From the NCBI GenBank assembly GCA_021030905.1, contig JAGFMI010000025.1, positions 186,001 to 250,000 of the forward strand: a stretch of DNA of 64,000 nt, written 5' to 3'. Below are positions 24,304-34,766 of the stretch, in pieces (the stretch's first letter is position 1; each line of letters starts with the position of its first letter). This DNA comes from Pyrenula massariospora (taxonomy: Eukaryota; Ascomycota; Eurotiomycetes; Pyrenulales; Pyrenulaceae). A model generated the notes under the pieces. It saw nothing but the letters and a program-made list of their open reading frames with translations, was not told where the DNA came from and searched no databases. A program made the translations under genes and the position numbers.

Positions 24304-24820
24304 TTGAAAACAGATGGCGGTCAGTCCCAGGTCGCTCTCTGGAACGGAAACGTAGTAATTTCTAGCACGAAATGTTTCGTGATGATGTGGTACGGTCTGG
24401 AGAGTTTCGAAAGCGGTGGCGAGTGAACACTGTGTACCATCCGAGGCTCGTTGTAAAAGATGTGGAGCTATAATGCCAGCACTGGAGAGTCGTCTATTGT
24501 CAAGACCGATATCAATCTTGTTCTGTAATATTCTACTTTATCAAAGCGTTTTCCCTAGCGCATTGAGATGGATATGCGGCCCGGCCGGACTTTAACAAAG
24601 CTTGATAGCTATATCTCCGTGATGCCATCTGAAATAGTTACCGCAAAAGTCTTCTGAAACAGGCTTCTGCTTTCAAGCTCACATCGTGCCCAAATAGTAC
24701 TGAACATGCAGCGTGACTTCAATAGCACGTAGAGCTTATACCTTGGCCCGGGTCCGATGTTCTTACCTCTCTACACCTGTCAAAAATCTAACCCTCAATG
24801 CGCCCGAGACTCGACTCACT
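24304..24820. other. Intergenic, promoter of RED gene
   Basis: About 0.5 kb, no gene. The frame of the next gene is open back to 24713, but that upstream extension lacks a good start and resembles leader sequence. Confidence 0.5.
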
Positions 24821-26557
24821 ATGAACAACGCTCAATTTCGCCGGCTTATATCTGACAATCCCAGTGACTCTAAAAAGTCTCAATCCACATCTCAGAATGG
24901 CGCTTCAGGCGTCACTGGCTCTCAAACGCCAGCACTGGGTTCTCGCGCACGTTCCTCGATCCCTATGACACCGCGTTCCGTCACTGGTTACAGCAAGTCG
25001 CGCGCCGCCTCTGACTTTGCCAAACAAGTCCAGGAGCATACTATGGGACCGCCTCCGGCGAAAAGATTCAAAAGTAGTGCTGCTCCGAAGGGGACAAAGC
25101 TAGCAGATGGCTATGTTGACCGCACGAAGATGAGGCAGCAGGGCGATGGGGCGGAGGTCGATGAGGAGAAGAGGGGCAGGGTGGAAGCGCTTGAGGAGCT
25201 GGTCACGGCGGGACAGATGGAGAAGAGTCTATTTGAGAAGCTGAGGAAAGAGATATTGGGAGATGAGGTGGGTGGTGGTGACCGGCCTAAGGGATTAGAC
25301 TGGGGGTTATTGAAGAGGGCCAGAGAAGGAGAAGATGTCAGTGAAGTGCTTGATGGGAGAAATTGGAGGAAGGAGGAAGAAGGTGAGCCAGAAAAGGAAC
25401 CTGTTGATCTCGATCAAGAGCTTGATGCTTTGGGGGCAAACGACAGCTCCGCGCCTGGCCTAGAGGGAGTCACCAAGAAAGAACGGCTGAAGAAGAAAGG
25501 CAACCTCGCCCCTCCAGCAGAGAAAATGTCCAGAGATGAAATACTAAAAAGATTGAAACAGTCTCGTCAGCAGGCATCAGAGCAAACACTGCCCCACGAA
25601 CCTACTCTAGGAGAGAAGTTCAAGAAAGTCGAGCCTACTGCCGCTAAGCCTAGCAGTAAAAAGCGTTGGACAGAAGTCGATGAGGCTACCGGCCGCCGAC
25701 GCGAGGTCCTCATGACTACCGACAAAGATGGCAACCCAAAGAGGAAAGTCCGCTGGCTTGACTCTGAAGGTATCTCGCTCCAACCGACGATGAATGGCAA
25801 GGCCACTGCAGAGAAGAAGCCGAAGCGTACAGATAGCGAAATGAAGAAGAAAGAGCCAGAGGCCCTTGGCGCAGATCTACCAGCTGAACTTGCAGCCCGC
25901 CAGAAAGCCTACCAGGAGCAGCAACAGTGGGACGAGGAGGACGCCGACTCCGACATTTTCGAGGGAGTGGGTACAGAGTACAACCCTCTCGGCGGAGCGT
26001 CGAGCGAATCATCCTCAGCCTCGGAATCTGGCGAGGAGAAAGAAGAACGCGTAGCTCCCTCAGAGGAGACTTCTCCATCAGAAGCACCTCCCGAGCCCAC
26101 AGCCCAGTCACATGTATTTCAGCGACCGCGGAACTATTTCTCCACATCGAACACTCCCGCCGACGACACACCGTCAGATCCGCACAACGACCCCACCCTC
26201 CTCGCCGCCATCAAGCGCGCAGCAGGCCTGCATAAATCCAACGACGATCGCTCTCCGTCTCCGACATCCACCGACCACCCTACCGACCGCAGCCAAGCTA
26301 TCCTCTCGCGCTTGAGGCAGCAAGAGCGCCAGGACGCGGCGGATCTGGATATGGGATTTGGGGGCGGTGGGTACGGGGCGGAGGACGAGGATGATGGGGA
26401 AGTGGTCTTGGAGGGGGAAGAGAAGAAGGGATCGAGTGGTGGGCGGAAGAGAGGCCCGAAGAAGAAAAAGGGCGATAAGGAGAATGCTGATGATGTGATG
26501 AGGGTCTTGGAAGGGAGGAAGAGTGGAGGGAAGGAGAAGGGGAAAGCGAAGGGGTAG
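24821..26557 (+). CDS. RED/IK-type splicing factor
   Basis: Single exon, 578 residues. RED (IK, MFAP1 partner) is a spliceosome B-complex protein. The N-terminal block carries family marks: MNNAQFRRLISDNPS at the start and LADGYVDRTKMRQQGD at about 102-117, followed by EKRGRVEALEELVTAGQ. The rest is highly charged, with Lys/Glu-rich and Ser/Asp-rich stretches and a Lys-rich C-terminus that probably carries nuclear localisation signals. The arginine-glutamate repeats of the animal protein are absent, as expected in fungi. The ATG at 24821 is chosen because the RED block begins there. It converges on NUP170 with about 300 bp between stop codons. Confidence 0.85.
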   Translation: MNNAQFRRLISDNPSDSKKSQSTSQNGASGVTGSQTPALGSRARSSIPMTPRSVTGYSKSRAASDFAKQVQEHTMGPPPAKRFKSSAAPKGTKLADGYVDRTKMRQQGDGAEVDEEKRGRVEALEELVTAGQMEKSLFEKLRKEILGDEVGGGDRPKGLDWGLLKRAREGEDVSEVLDGRNWRKEEEGEPEKEPVDLDQELDALGANDSSAPGLEGVTKKERLKKKGNLAPPAEKMSRDEILKRLKQSRQQASEQTLPHEPTLGEKFKKVEPTAAKPSSKKRWTEVDEATGRRREVLMTTDKDGNPKRKVRWLDSEGISLQPTMNGKATAEKKPKRTDSEMKKKEPEALGADLPAELAARQKAYQEQQQWDEEDADSDIFEGVGTEYNPLGGASSESSSASESGEEKEERVAPSEETSPSEAPPEPTAQSHVFQRPRNYFSTSNTPADDTPSDPHNDPTLLAAIKRAAGLHKSNDDRSPSPTSTDHPTDRSQAILSRLRQQERQDAADLDMGFGGGGYGAEDEDDGEVVLEGEEKKGSSGGRKRGPKKKKGDKENADDVMRVLEGRKSGGKEKGKAKG

Positions 26558-26861
26558 GTACCTATTTTGCTGGACCGCTGGTACGTGAGCCTTGTTCAGA
26601 GACTTTTCACAACCACTTCTCTTCAGAGGTGAAATTCAGTAGCTGCAGAGAAGGAATATAAACAGTGAAATTCGGTACCTAAATGGGTCGAATTCCTATC
26701 TATGGTGTCCAAACATCGTCCAGATCTTTGCTTTTCCTCGTACCCAATGGTAAAACGCCTCGCTGATACAATAGAGCTTTCCCAACCAATATCGCTTTTG
26801 GAGGTCCGCAGCCCTTTCATGCTCCTCCCCTCAACGCGCTGTCCTCAGAGCAACAGCAACA
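26558..26861. other. Convergent 3' region, RED / NUP170
   Basis: 304 bp between two convergent stop codons. It must hold both polyadenylation sites; transcripts may overlap. Nothing else is visible. Confidence 0.6.
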
Positions 26862-29800
26862 TTACCACCCATACCTGGCAACCCCCTCCCTCACCCGCCT
26901 CACTATCCCCCTCTCTTCCTGCCCCAACACCCTATCATCTCCCATCCTCCCACACAGCTCCTCCACCCGGGCCCACTCATCCTTCCCGCCCATCAACGCC
27001 TCCGCTCCCGCACTACCCCGACCGATGTTCGCCAGACTCCTCTCGTACCACAGCCCGATCAGCGCGACCGTCTCCGCCGCCAACTCCCGCTTCGCGTTAC
27101 CCACGAACGGCGCTTCGTTGGAGTAGTACATCGTCTCGAGGATCGCGAAGATGGCTTCAAAGGTGAGGGACGGGGAGAGCGAGAGGAAGAGTTCCAGGAC
27201 CCAGTGCTGCGGAGCACCCGCAGAGCGATAGGCAGTGTGGTGTCTGCGGAGGAGGCGGGGGAGAAGGACGGAGAGGGGAAAGTAGACGGGCGAGGAGGCG
27301 ATCAGGCGCGGGTAGAGGTCGCGGATTGAGTTGGCGATGAGTTCCCACGGCGCGGGGCCGGCGGGAGTTTGAGAGTTGTCGGAGGACTCGTTTTCGAGGG
27401 TCTCGAGGTGCGATTCCCAGGCTGCGGCGATGTCGGTGGGGAGGCGGTGGTCGGCAATCGCAAAAAGGAGTAAGGTCAGGTCATAGTATGGAAGAGCATG
27501 GAGGTAGGTGTTAAATAGCTTGAGAGTGTTAGTTCCATTTGTTGTCCTTGGGAAGAGTGGGGCGGTTAGATGGAAATATTTGGAAATGAAGCTTACCTCT
27601 GTGGCCGTCAGGATAGGCCCGTCAAGCTCGCTGAGAACTTGAACCCTTTCGCTCCCCGCTAGTCGGCTTTCAGATCGAAGACGTTGCAAGAGATCGTCCT
27701 GTAGGTTGGCGACATCGAGAAATTCAGTGAGCTCAGACCTCAAAATTTGTAGGTTTCGACGATTGGCACCAGGCACTTGTGTCTGAACATTCGTATTGGC
27801 ATGGCTGAGATACTCTATTCGCTTTGCCAGCGAGAAGTGGAAGCCTGACCTGGCAAGCTGAAATTGGACTCGTGCGGCATCATGAGGTCGTCTCTTGCCT
27901 AAATAATATTGCCAGAGAAGATCAGCATGGGCCGGCTCGGTTTGCTCCTTCTTCTCAAGATACGGGACGATTAAGGTGGAATCAGTTGCAAGAAGCCGAT
28001 CGGTCCATCCCTGAGACAAATACCAATCGTAGAGATTTGTCAGAAAGAGCCGGTCCACTGATTGACTGATGACTTCATAGGCTTCATTTCTGCGCCTTGC
28101 CATAAGTGAGACACGACCTTGCGGTGACACAATGTCAGTGGTGGAGGTTTGATCAACTGCATTGACGACGTCATGAATAAGATCATAACATCGCTGACTG
28201 TAGTCCCAAAAGCTCCTGCGATTGTCACTACCAGGCATGCCATCTCTGGCATATGATTCAGCTTCGCCAGTAGGATCGTGACTATGAGAGATTCTGAGCA
28301 CAAGTTCGATTGCTCCAGCAAAAAATTGAAGTGAAGTGTATTGCTTTACAGTAGACTCAAGATAATCCCAGGGCAAGGATGCGGCAATGGATTGGAATAG
28401 GATCAAGCTCTCATTCAAAAGGTTTCTGCCGTATTCAGAGTCACCACCAGCTTCCGCAGCTCGCTTCAAAAGTTCTTGTGCTTTGAAAATGACAACGTCA
28501 TCTGCACTACAGAACTGTCCACAGCGTCTTCGAAGAGCTTCGGCTACTGTTTCAACATTCGAGCCCTTTGCAATGTTGCGGTTGACGACGGCCTTGACAA
28601 GCTCCTTTGCGACTTTAAAACCACTTTCGTCTGTAAAGAGGGATTCATAGGTAAGGTTAAGGAATAGCGGTCTGGTAGTCTCTCCTAGAAGGGGTAACAG
28701 CTCTTCAACCCGCTCTTCGAACATCATCTGAACGAATGCAAGAGCCTCAATTGCTTTCTCAACGAGCTTGACAAGAGAATTTAGGGCCCTGTTTTCTCCT
28801 TGAAGAGCAACTTCCTCCTGCCTGGTAGCGGTTCGATTTTCATCAGGCCCGCTGAGACCGTCGATAAAATTTCGATTAGCAGCAAAGAACTCCGATAAAG
28901 CAGATAGATTCTGTGAAATGGTCCTCAATTTCTCAGCAGGTACGGTCGAAATAATCGAATAGCCTCCTGTGGGTGTCCGGTTTTCCTTTACAATGACAGT
29001 CTTCCACGTCGACCGAAGGACACGTCCGATAAATGTTGCAATCGCGTCGTGTCGGGGGGATGGTCGGACTGTGTCAATCGGTTTTTTCGGTGGATCAACA
29101 TTTTCATTGACTGAAGGCTTCCCTCCATAGTCAATAAAGGCACCTCTGGCAAAACCAAGCACGTCTGGGTCTCTGACTTGCACAACGTCCACGTCATTGG
29201 CAAATTCAACACCTAGTCCACAGGCAACGGCCAGGGCAGTCGCCAATGTTTCCTCTCGGCCATAAATGCGGATCATTTTCCTGACCTCTCCTGACCTTCC
29301 GTCCTCACCACCGCCATCCCGATAAACTTGCGCGAAACTGTCGACCAGCCTTCTCCGCCGTAGGATGTGAACCCCGTTGTTCGTCAGAACAGCAACTTCA
29401 ACGGGTTGCTTGTCGAACTGTACGGCAAGCTCATTTGCGAAGCCTTGGGGCTCTTTGAAAGGAGCCTCATAAATTTGACACTGACCAAGATATTCAGCGC
29501 GGCCTCCTAAGTCGATCCACATGGCATTTTCCCGTGACCGGGATGGCTGTGATTCGGTCATTCTCCGTGGCAACAGCCCGGGATCCAAGGTTGAAATGAA
29601 TATTCTTTCTGATCTCGAGTCTAAGCAGAAAAAATATCCAGGTGCATATCTGACGGCTCCTCTAGTAGGAAGACTTGAAGTAGAGGCATATTGAAGCAAT
29701 CTTCCCGACACCTGTGTCTGCGAGTTTCGCTGATTTCGATCGTCCAAATCTGCAGGAGGAAGTCTTACGTGCTGTGCACCCATACTAGTTGGTGGACGCG

Positions 29801-31010
29801 AAGCATCGCTACCATAACCCCAACCGCCTGGGCGTGTAGCACTCAAATAGATACGATAACCATTTTGAGTCACAGCTACCAGATGGAATCTTACGCCTTC
29901 TTCAGCAGAGATCGTGCTAATGGAGACTATCCGATTTCCAGAGTTGAGACTCTGGTTGGTAGGCAGTGTATGACTGACGTTCTCATATATCCGACTTGAA
30001 GGACAATTGATCGTCATATCCAATCCGTCGTCTGCAGTCATGTGAAAAGCGCGAATAGCGGATTCGGAAGAAAGTGTCCAGATAAGGTTTCTGCTGTCAT
30101 CAACGACCATTTGTTCGACGCATTCCGCAGGACGCGTGCGGATTCCAAATGTTGGTGTGAAGGAAGCCGTCCATCCAAAGGTGTGATTTTTTTTTTGGCA
30201 TCGACCTAGGAACCATCTCTCTTCGTTCTGGTATTGCAGCTCGTAAACATGATTTTCCGTCGTGCCACCAAAGAAGATTCTCCCGCCCTTTGCGGATGAG
30301 GCAATTGTAGAAACATTCAGGCCTTTGATTGATATGGACATTCCCGTTTGGAAAAGTGCTAGCTGCTGGCCTCCATTGGGAGAAGCTTCTTTTCCTAACC
30401 CGAGCAGGATCATTTCCGCCGTCGTAGCGACTACAATGAGGTACGTTATAGAAGGGAGAAAGACTCCTGTCTTAGGCGTAGCCAGCGCAACCGCTGTAAT
30501 GTTATTGCCTTGCTCCTCGTAGCCAACCAATTGAGGGTTTGGGACCGTGTAGTCCCAGAGGTAAAGTGCATTGTCGATAGTGACCCAGGCATGATTAAGC
30601 TCTGCAAAAAGTCCCATGCCAGTCGAAAGCTCCGCTCGGTTGTACTGATCGAAAATCTGGTTCGGGAATCTGTATGTCCTGGTCCTCTGAAACGGCGTCC
30701 ATGGCCCAGCTGAGTTGAGTTCATATTCGCCACTGTATCCCTGCGAGAGATACTCATCCAGCGGTGGAAACGTCTTTTCCCTTGCCAGAGACAGGTTGAT
30801 CGCGTCGCGTGCTCGCTCAGAAGGAGTGATGTCCCTTGAAGCCTCTGGCCTTGCTGCAGGCTGCTGAACGAGCTGTTGTGCAGGGTTTGATTGTGGCGGA
30901 GTCGGTCGAGACAATATCTGAAAAGCCGGTGGAGGAATCCGGCTCGTTGAAGCTGGTGTCTGTAAGAAAGCTCCAGGCAGAGACGGTCTTTGGGGAGTTT
31001 CGTAGGCCAT
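26862..31010 (-). CDS. NUP170: Nucleoporin NUP170/NUP157 (Nup155 family)
   Basis: Scaffold nucleoporin of the inner ring of the nuclear pore complex. The frame is open for 1382 codons, but a GT-AG intron of 78 nt at 27519-27596 is very likely. It has GTAAGC after ..PILTATE, CTAAC branch sites and TCTCAAG at its end. It is stop-free and in frame, so removal gives 1356 residues and the smooth join ILTATELFNTYLHALPYYDL seen in the family. Exons are then 27597-31010 and 26862-27518. The N-terminal beta-propeller begins after a disordered Pro-rich leader (GPWTPFQRTRTYRFPNQIFD, about 103-122). The C-terminal half is an alpha-solenoid. The start at 31010 is clear. It is divergent from AIM41. Confidence 0.95.
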   Translation of the reverse strand: MAYETPQRPSLPGAFLQTPASTSRIPPPAFQILSRPTPPQSNPAQQLVQQPAARPEASRDITPSERARDAINLSLAREKTFPPLDEYLSQGYSGEYELNSAGPWTPFQRTRTYRFPNQIFDQYNRAELSTGMGLFAELNHAWVTIDNALYLWDYTVPNPQLVGYEEQGNNITAVALATPKTGVFLPSITYLIVVATTAEMILLGLGKEASPNGGQQLALFQTGMSISIKGLNVSTIASSAKGGRIFFGGTTENHVYELQYQNEERWFLGRCQKKNHTFGWTASFTPTFGIRTRPAECVEQMVVDDSRNLIWTLSSESAIRAFHMTADDGLDMTINCPSSRIYENVSHTLPTNQSLNSGNRIVSISTISAEEGVRFHLVAVTQNGYRIYLSATRPGGWGYGSDASRPPTSMGAQHVRLPPADLDDRNQRNSQTQVSGRLLQYASTSSLPTRGAVRYAPGYFFCLDSRSERIFISTLDPGLLPRRMTESQPSRSRENAMWIDLGGRAEYLGQCQIYEAPFKEPQGFANELAVQFDKQPVEVAVLTNNGVHILRRRRLVDSFAQVYRDGGGEDGRSGEVRKMIRIYGREETLATALAVACGLGVEFANDVDVVQVRDPDVLGFARGAFIDYGGKPSVNENVDPPKKPIDTVRPSPRHDAIATFIGRVLRSTWKTVIVKENRTPTGGYSIISTVPAEKLRTISQNLSALSEFFAANRNFIDGLSGPDENRTATRQEEVALQGENRALNSLVKLVEKAIEALAFVQMMFEERVEELLPLLGETTRPLFLNLTYESLFTDESGFKVAKELVKAVVNRNIAKGSNVETVAEALRRRCGQFCSADDVVIFKAQELLKRAAEAGGDSEYGRNLLNESLILFQSIAASLPWDYLESTVKQYTSLQFFAGAIELVLRISHSHDPTGEAESYARDGMPGSDNRRSFWDYSQRCYDLIHDVVNAVDQTSTTDIVSPQGRVSLMARRRNEAYEVISQSVDRLFLTNLYDWYLSQGWTDRLLATDSTLIVPYLEKKEQTEPAHADLLWQYYLGKRRPHDAARVQFQLARSGFHFSLAKRIEYLSHANTNVQTQVPGANRRNLQILRSELTEFLDVANLQDDLLQRLRSESRLAGSERVQVLSELDGPILTATEVSFISKYFHLTAPLFPRTTNGTNTLKLFNTYLHALPYYDLTLLLFAIADHRLPTDIAAAWESHLETLENESSDNSQTPAGPAPWELIANSIRDLYPRLIASSPVYFPLSVLLPRLLRRHHTAYRSAGAPQHWVLELFLSLSPSLTFEAIFAILETMYYSNEAPFVGNAKRELAAETVALIGLWYERSLANIGRGSAGAEALMGGKDEWARVEELCGRMGDDRVLGQEERGIVRRVREGVARYGW

Positions 31011-31334
31011 AGTACGAGGGGGGAGGGTGTACTCTCACGGACAGGAGAACTTGAAAGGTCTGACGCGCTTTAAAGGCGCACTGTTCTCAAAGTAGAATGA
31101 CATTTATACCGAATTTTACGATTAATGGATGCAAAGCATTGCTAGCTGGCTTAAAGGCGAGCGCGACGTTCACCTGGAGTGACGGCGCGCCAACGCGAAG
31201 CTGTGATCTTTTTGGTCTCTCCAACCGCGGCGGAGAAATTTCAGTTGAAAGAAAACAGACTTCCGCTTCAGGACTCGAGGACTAAAATTTCACGCCCATC
31301 CAGCACTCTTCCTTTCTACTCAGTTTATTCTTCT
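31011..31334. promoter_or_regulatory. Bidirectional promoter, NUP170 / AIM41
   Basis: Only 324 bp separate the two start codons, so one region drives both genes. It holds GCGC-flanked TTTAAA (around 31066-31080) and GGCGCGCC with neighbouring ACGCG (around 31185-31200). ACGCG recalls the Mlu-box of cell-cycle genes, but this is only a motif match. Confidence 0.5.
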
Positions 31335-31958
31335 ATGGCGCCAATAGTTCCCTTACGACTCCCAATGTTGTGTTCACGGTGTGCAAGAGCTTCTCTACGG
31401 CGCGGAGTCCGATGGGCATCTGGGGCATCCACGGTTCAGGAGCCAGCACCATACCCACCGCTTGTGCAGAAGATGCAAGCTGATCTTAAGGCGGCAATGC
31501 GAGCGAGAGATCATCCGAGGTTCGAATTCTTTGAGGCATTTTTATTATGAGCTGCTAATGGGGATCATAGACTAAACGTGCTTCGTGCGGTCATAGCTGA
31601 AGTGTCGAACGCCTCGAAGGGCCCACAACCAATCCTCACTGACCTGAAAACTCTCAATATATTACGTCGAAGGTCGTCCGAGGCACAGGCGGCTGCTGAT
31701 GTGTACAATCAAAAAGGTCGACCTGATTTACAAGAGAAGGAAGCTTCAGAGCTCGCAGTTCTCACGGAATACTCCGATCAGGTTGTGACTGCATCAGAGA
31801 AAGATATTGAAGCTGCCGTGAAGACTGCTATACACGAAGGGGCGAAGGATTTGAAAGACGTGATGAAAAAATTCAAGGCCGTTGAATTTATCATTGAGGG
31901 CAAACCGGCACAATCTACGGAGGTATTGAACGCGGCCAAAAAGATGTTGTCCTTGTAA
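31335..31958 (+). CDS. AIM41: AIM41, mitochondrial YqeY/GatB-related protein
   Basis: Two exons, 31335-31519 and 31571-31958, with a 51-nt intron, giving 190 residues. An Arg-rich, acid-free N-terminus (RLPMLCSRCARASLRRGVRW) is a mitochondrial presequence. The YqeY-like domain covers the rest (LVQKMQADLKAAMRARD, RLNVLRAVIAEVSNA, DVMKKFKAVEFIIEGK); bacterial YqeY is related to the tRNA-binding part of GatB amidotransferase. The molecular role of Aim41 is not settled. The donor is GTTCGA, a weak match to consensus, but the join AG/A restores Arg in DHPRLNVLRAV and the branch site GCTAAT is present. Confidence 0.9.
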
Positions 31959-32431
31959 CCACGGATCTAAGCTCGCATACTGCCGTCCATTTCAAGAGCT
32001 TCCAAGTTGCGGATCTGCACCGTCTCTTCCTGTCAGTCTTGTTTGAGGGGATAGGACGACAAGATTGCATCCAACATAGTTCCACACCGTCGTATTCTCG
32101 GGTACCGGTCTGGGCAATATACGACGTCTCCACTATCAAGGCTGTCCTCAGAGGCTGCCATTTCATCACCGCTCAGGTTAGCTATATCGAAATGCTGCTG
32201 AGCATCTCCAAAAGTGGCCTGGTGTCCATGATCGGGCGCATTGCTGCCTAGATGGCGGCTGCCAAGTCCCGCGGTGGATGCTCAAACTTCCGACGAGAAG
32301 AAATGTATATAATGGCAAAAGTACCAATAGGTCCAAGCTTGTACGTGCTATGGGAGCTCTTTGAACGGCTGCAAAGGTTTGGATCCTCTCTGCATTGACT
32401 CTCTACAAAGACATCGTTATCAGCTTCACCT
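31959..32431. other. Intergenic, promoter of GFA gene
   Basis: About 0.47 kb, no gene. The 3' flank of AIM41 and the promoter of the GFA-domain gene. Confidence 0.5.
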
Positions 32432-33169
32432 ATGGCTTCGACTAGCTCACCCGACGCTCCTGCTAAATCGTCCGCTAATTACAATGGATCCTGCCACTGT
32501 GGCAAGGTTCGCTATACGATCACCATCTCTCCTCCATTTCCAGAACACAAAGTTATGAATTGCAATTGTGCGTTTCACTCTTCGTTTTGCTTTGTCTCTA
32601 CAGGTCACATGCAGTCAAATAGACCTCAGCCCGAGCTCTGCTTGAAGCTATATATCGCCAAAATATTTAGTGATTTGATTGTCAGGCAGGCCCAATGGTC
32701 ACTAATCCTGTTGCGAATCTTTTTATGATTGTTCTGCTCTTGTTTCGTAGCCTCCTACCTCTTCACTGCAACTGCAAGTTATAGCACAAAACAAGTACAG
32801 CTCATTGACAGCTTTCAGGCTCTGTTTGCAATCGCAACGGCTACCTTAACATTTACCCTCAGCCGGAAAACATTACCTGGCATAGCGGTTATGACTCTCT
32901 TAGCCGATATAAATTCACTACGAAGACCCCAATTATTCATCTCTTCTGTCCTAATTGTGGGACAAGTATCGGTGCTCAGAGTATTGAAGAGGATGGGTCT
33001 ATCGGATCGGCCTTCAATGTAAGTCATGCTTACACTAGATGTGACTTGATGGCTCTATTTAAGCTAAAGATGACTTTTACTAACAATTGCGAATGTGTAG
33101 GTCAGAGCCTTGGAGAATGTGGACATAGACACCTTGCAATATATTAAGTACAATGGGAGAGATGCGTGA
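32432..33169 (+). CDS. GFA/CENP-V-domain protein
   Basis: Three exons: 32432-32567, 32819-33018 and 33101-33169, giving 134 residues. GFA-fold proteins bind zinc through paired cysteines, and some bind glutathione adducts. All expected pairs are present: SCHCGKVRY (about 20-28), NCNCSVC (about 43-49, its fourth residue completed across the splice) and LFCPNCGTS. Central residues IYPQPENITWHSGYDSL and YKFTTKTPI fit the family. The first intron is 251 nt, long for this genome, with donor GTGCGT and acceptor TTTCAG; the second is 82 nt with GTAAGT. No substrate can be named. Such small GFA proteins are numerous in fungi and usually uncharacterised. Confidence 0.85.
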
Positions 33170-33841
33170 AAGGTGTGGGGAATTCTCAGGCGAGGCAGAA
33201 TTTGTACTTAGCAGATGCAAAGTCTAGGACGTCGATGATAGTTACGTATAAGGATTACGATATTAGTTAGGACAGAAACTTACTCTCGTCGCACAGGGTC
33301 AGGCTTAGCATCTGTTCCTGATAATCTGTTCAATCTTTGGACATGAATAACGGCACGCAAATACCCGGTAATCTTAAAAATAGACAATTCCTTTTATGCT
33401 ACCCATTATCCAAGCATAATATGCACAACTTCGAATTTAAAGTTGACGATTTTGTAAAACTTTTTCAAGCGGCCAGACTTATATGGCGGATGCTCAACCT
33501 TATCTATGAGAGAGTCACGCGAACGGTTAGATTTTGAACCTTTCTCATCCTAGTGTGTTCAAGCTAAAATAGAGCATTGGCAAACATGTTGATAAGTAGC
33601 ACACGAATGAGAACAAGTGTCTTTATTCCAGGATAGCAGTAACGCCGATCAGGTATCGGCATAAACATAGAGTAAAAGGCAGGTTAACGAGACAACAATA
33701 GTCTTTCTTCTGCGCCTTTTTTACGTACAGTATTTGTCTTTTCCATCGCAAGCCCCGCAGATCAGAACGCCGTGCATATGCCGCTAAATCATGTATTGTG
33801 GCTGACAAAATGATATTGCCATATTCCTCGAACACCTTAAA
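33170..33841. other. Intergenic between convergent genes
   Basis: About 0.67 kb, relatively AT-rich. It holds the 3' flanks of the GFA gene and of ROT1. Frames at 33337-33537 and 33623-33835 have no support. Confidence 0.55.
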
Positions 33842-34766
33842 TTATTTCGACCAGCCGTAGAGCATTGTTCCAAGACCAATCATGCCAAGCCCAACCCACC
33901 AGAGGCGGTCGTAGTTCTCTGGCTTTGGAGGTGTGAGTATGGGAGGAAGGGTTCGTGGACCCGGGTCGGTGTCCCTTTTCACGCGGAATTTGTTGGTGGC
34001 TGTTGAAGAGGCTCCTGAAGTAGTGGCCGTTGGGTTTAACGTTTGCGTTGGGAGCATCTGCGGCGGGTTGAAGGCAAGGAACATAGGATTCATTGGGGAC
34101 CCGTCGAATTTGAAGAGGTCAAGCCGCTGAACGTTATGGAAAGTATCCGTGTAAACAGAGTAACGCTTCACGACCACAGTCAGTATTCGTAACATTGTCA
34201 TTTGAGGACGCTGGTACCTTAAAAACTTCTGGCTGATGATAACGAGTATAAATTGACTCGTCATAGGTACAAGGACTCGAAAGCAGTTGCCGGCCGTCAA
34301 CATCGATTGGTTTCAGAACAATGGAACCGTTTGATTCAACCTTGTACGTGCCGTGCTGGAATTGCATGATGCCAGAGGGACAATCAGGTGACACAGCTAT
34401 CGCTTGTTAGACATTCTGCTATATTCCCCGAGATTTCAGACAGTGTCTATAGGGCAGGACGTACGATTTGAAATAGCTCGATAATAAGCCTCTTCAAAAT
34501 GACCGTCAGCGGTAAATGAGTAAGAGATGCCGGTAAGGTCTGGCTCGTTGAATTTGTCTTTCACAGGGTCATAAAACCCCTATGAAAAAGTGAATGAGTT
34601 AGAAATAGGGTGATCTCATTCCGGCTAAATGTTGTTCGCGTACCGGTCCTGTCATGACCTTTTGGGATTTGGTCGACCATGTTCCAACAATGCTGCCCGC
34701 CTGCGCAGCGACCGTAGATCCAAGGCCCAGAGCGCAGAAAAGTAGCGATCTTATCGATGCTGCCAT
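33842..34766 (-). CDS. ROT1: ROT1, ER membrane chaperone
   Basis: Four exons: 34644-34766, 34465-34579, 34218-34396 and 33842-34165, with introns of 64, 68 and 52 nt, giving 246 residues. Rot1 is an ER type I membrane protein that helps fold secretory and cell-wall proteins and supports beta-1,6-glucan synthesis in yeast. The signal peptide is residues 1-21 ([15 protein letters not shown]). Family blocks are [43 protein letters not shown] and [19 protein letters not shown]-terminal membrane helix ([18 protein letters not shown]) ends in Ser-Lys. Each splice restores one of these blocks. It shares a short divergent region with the 5-formyl-THF cyclo-ligase gene. Confidence 0.95.

Noticed and set aside
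31510-31530. GGTTCGAATTC, resembling a tRNA B box
   Set aside because: No A box upstream and no acceptor or T-stem pairing; it spans an exon-intron border of AIM41.
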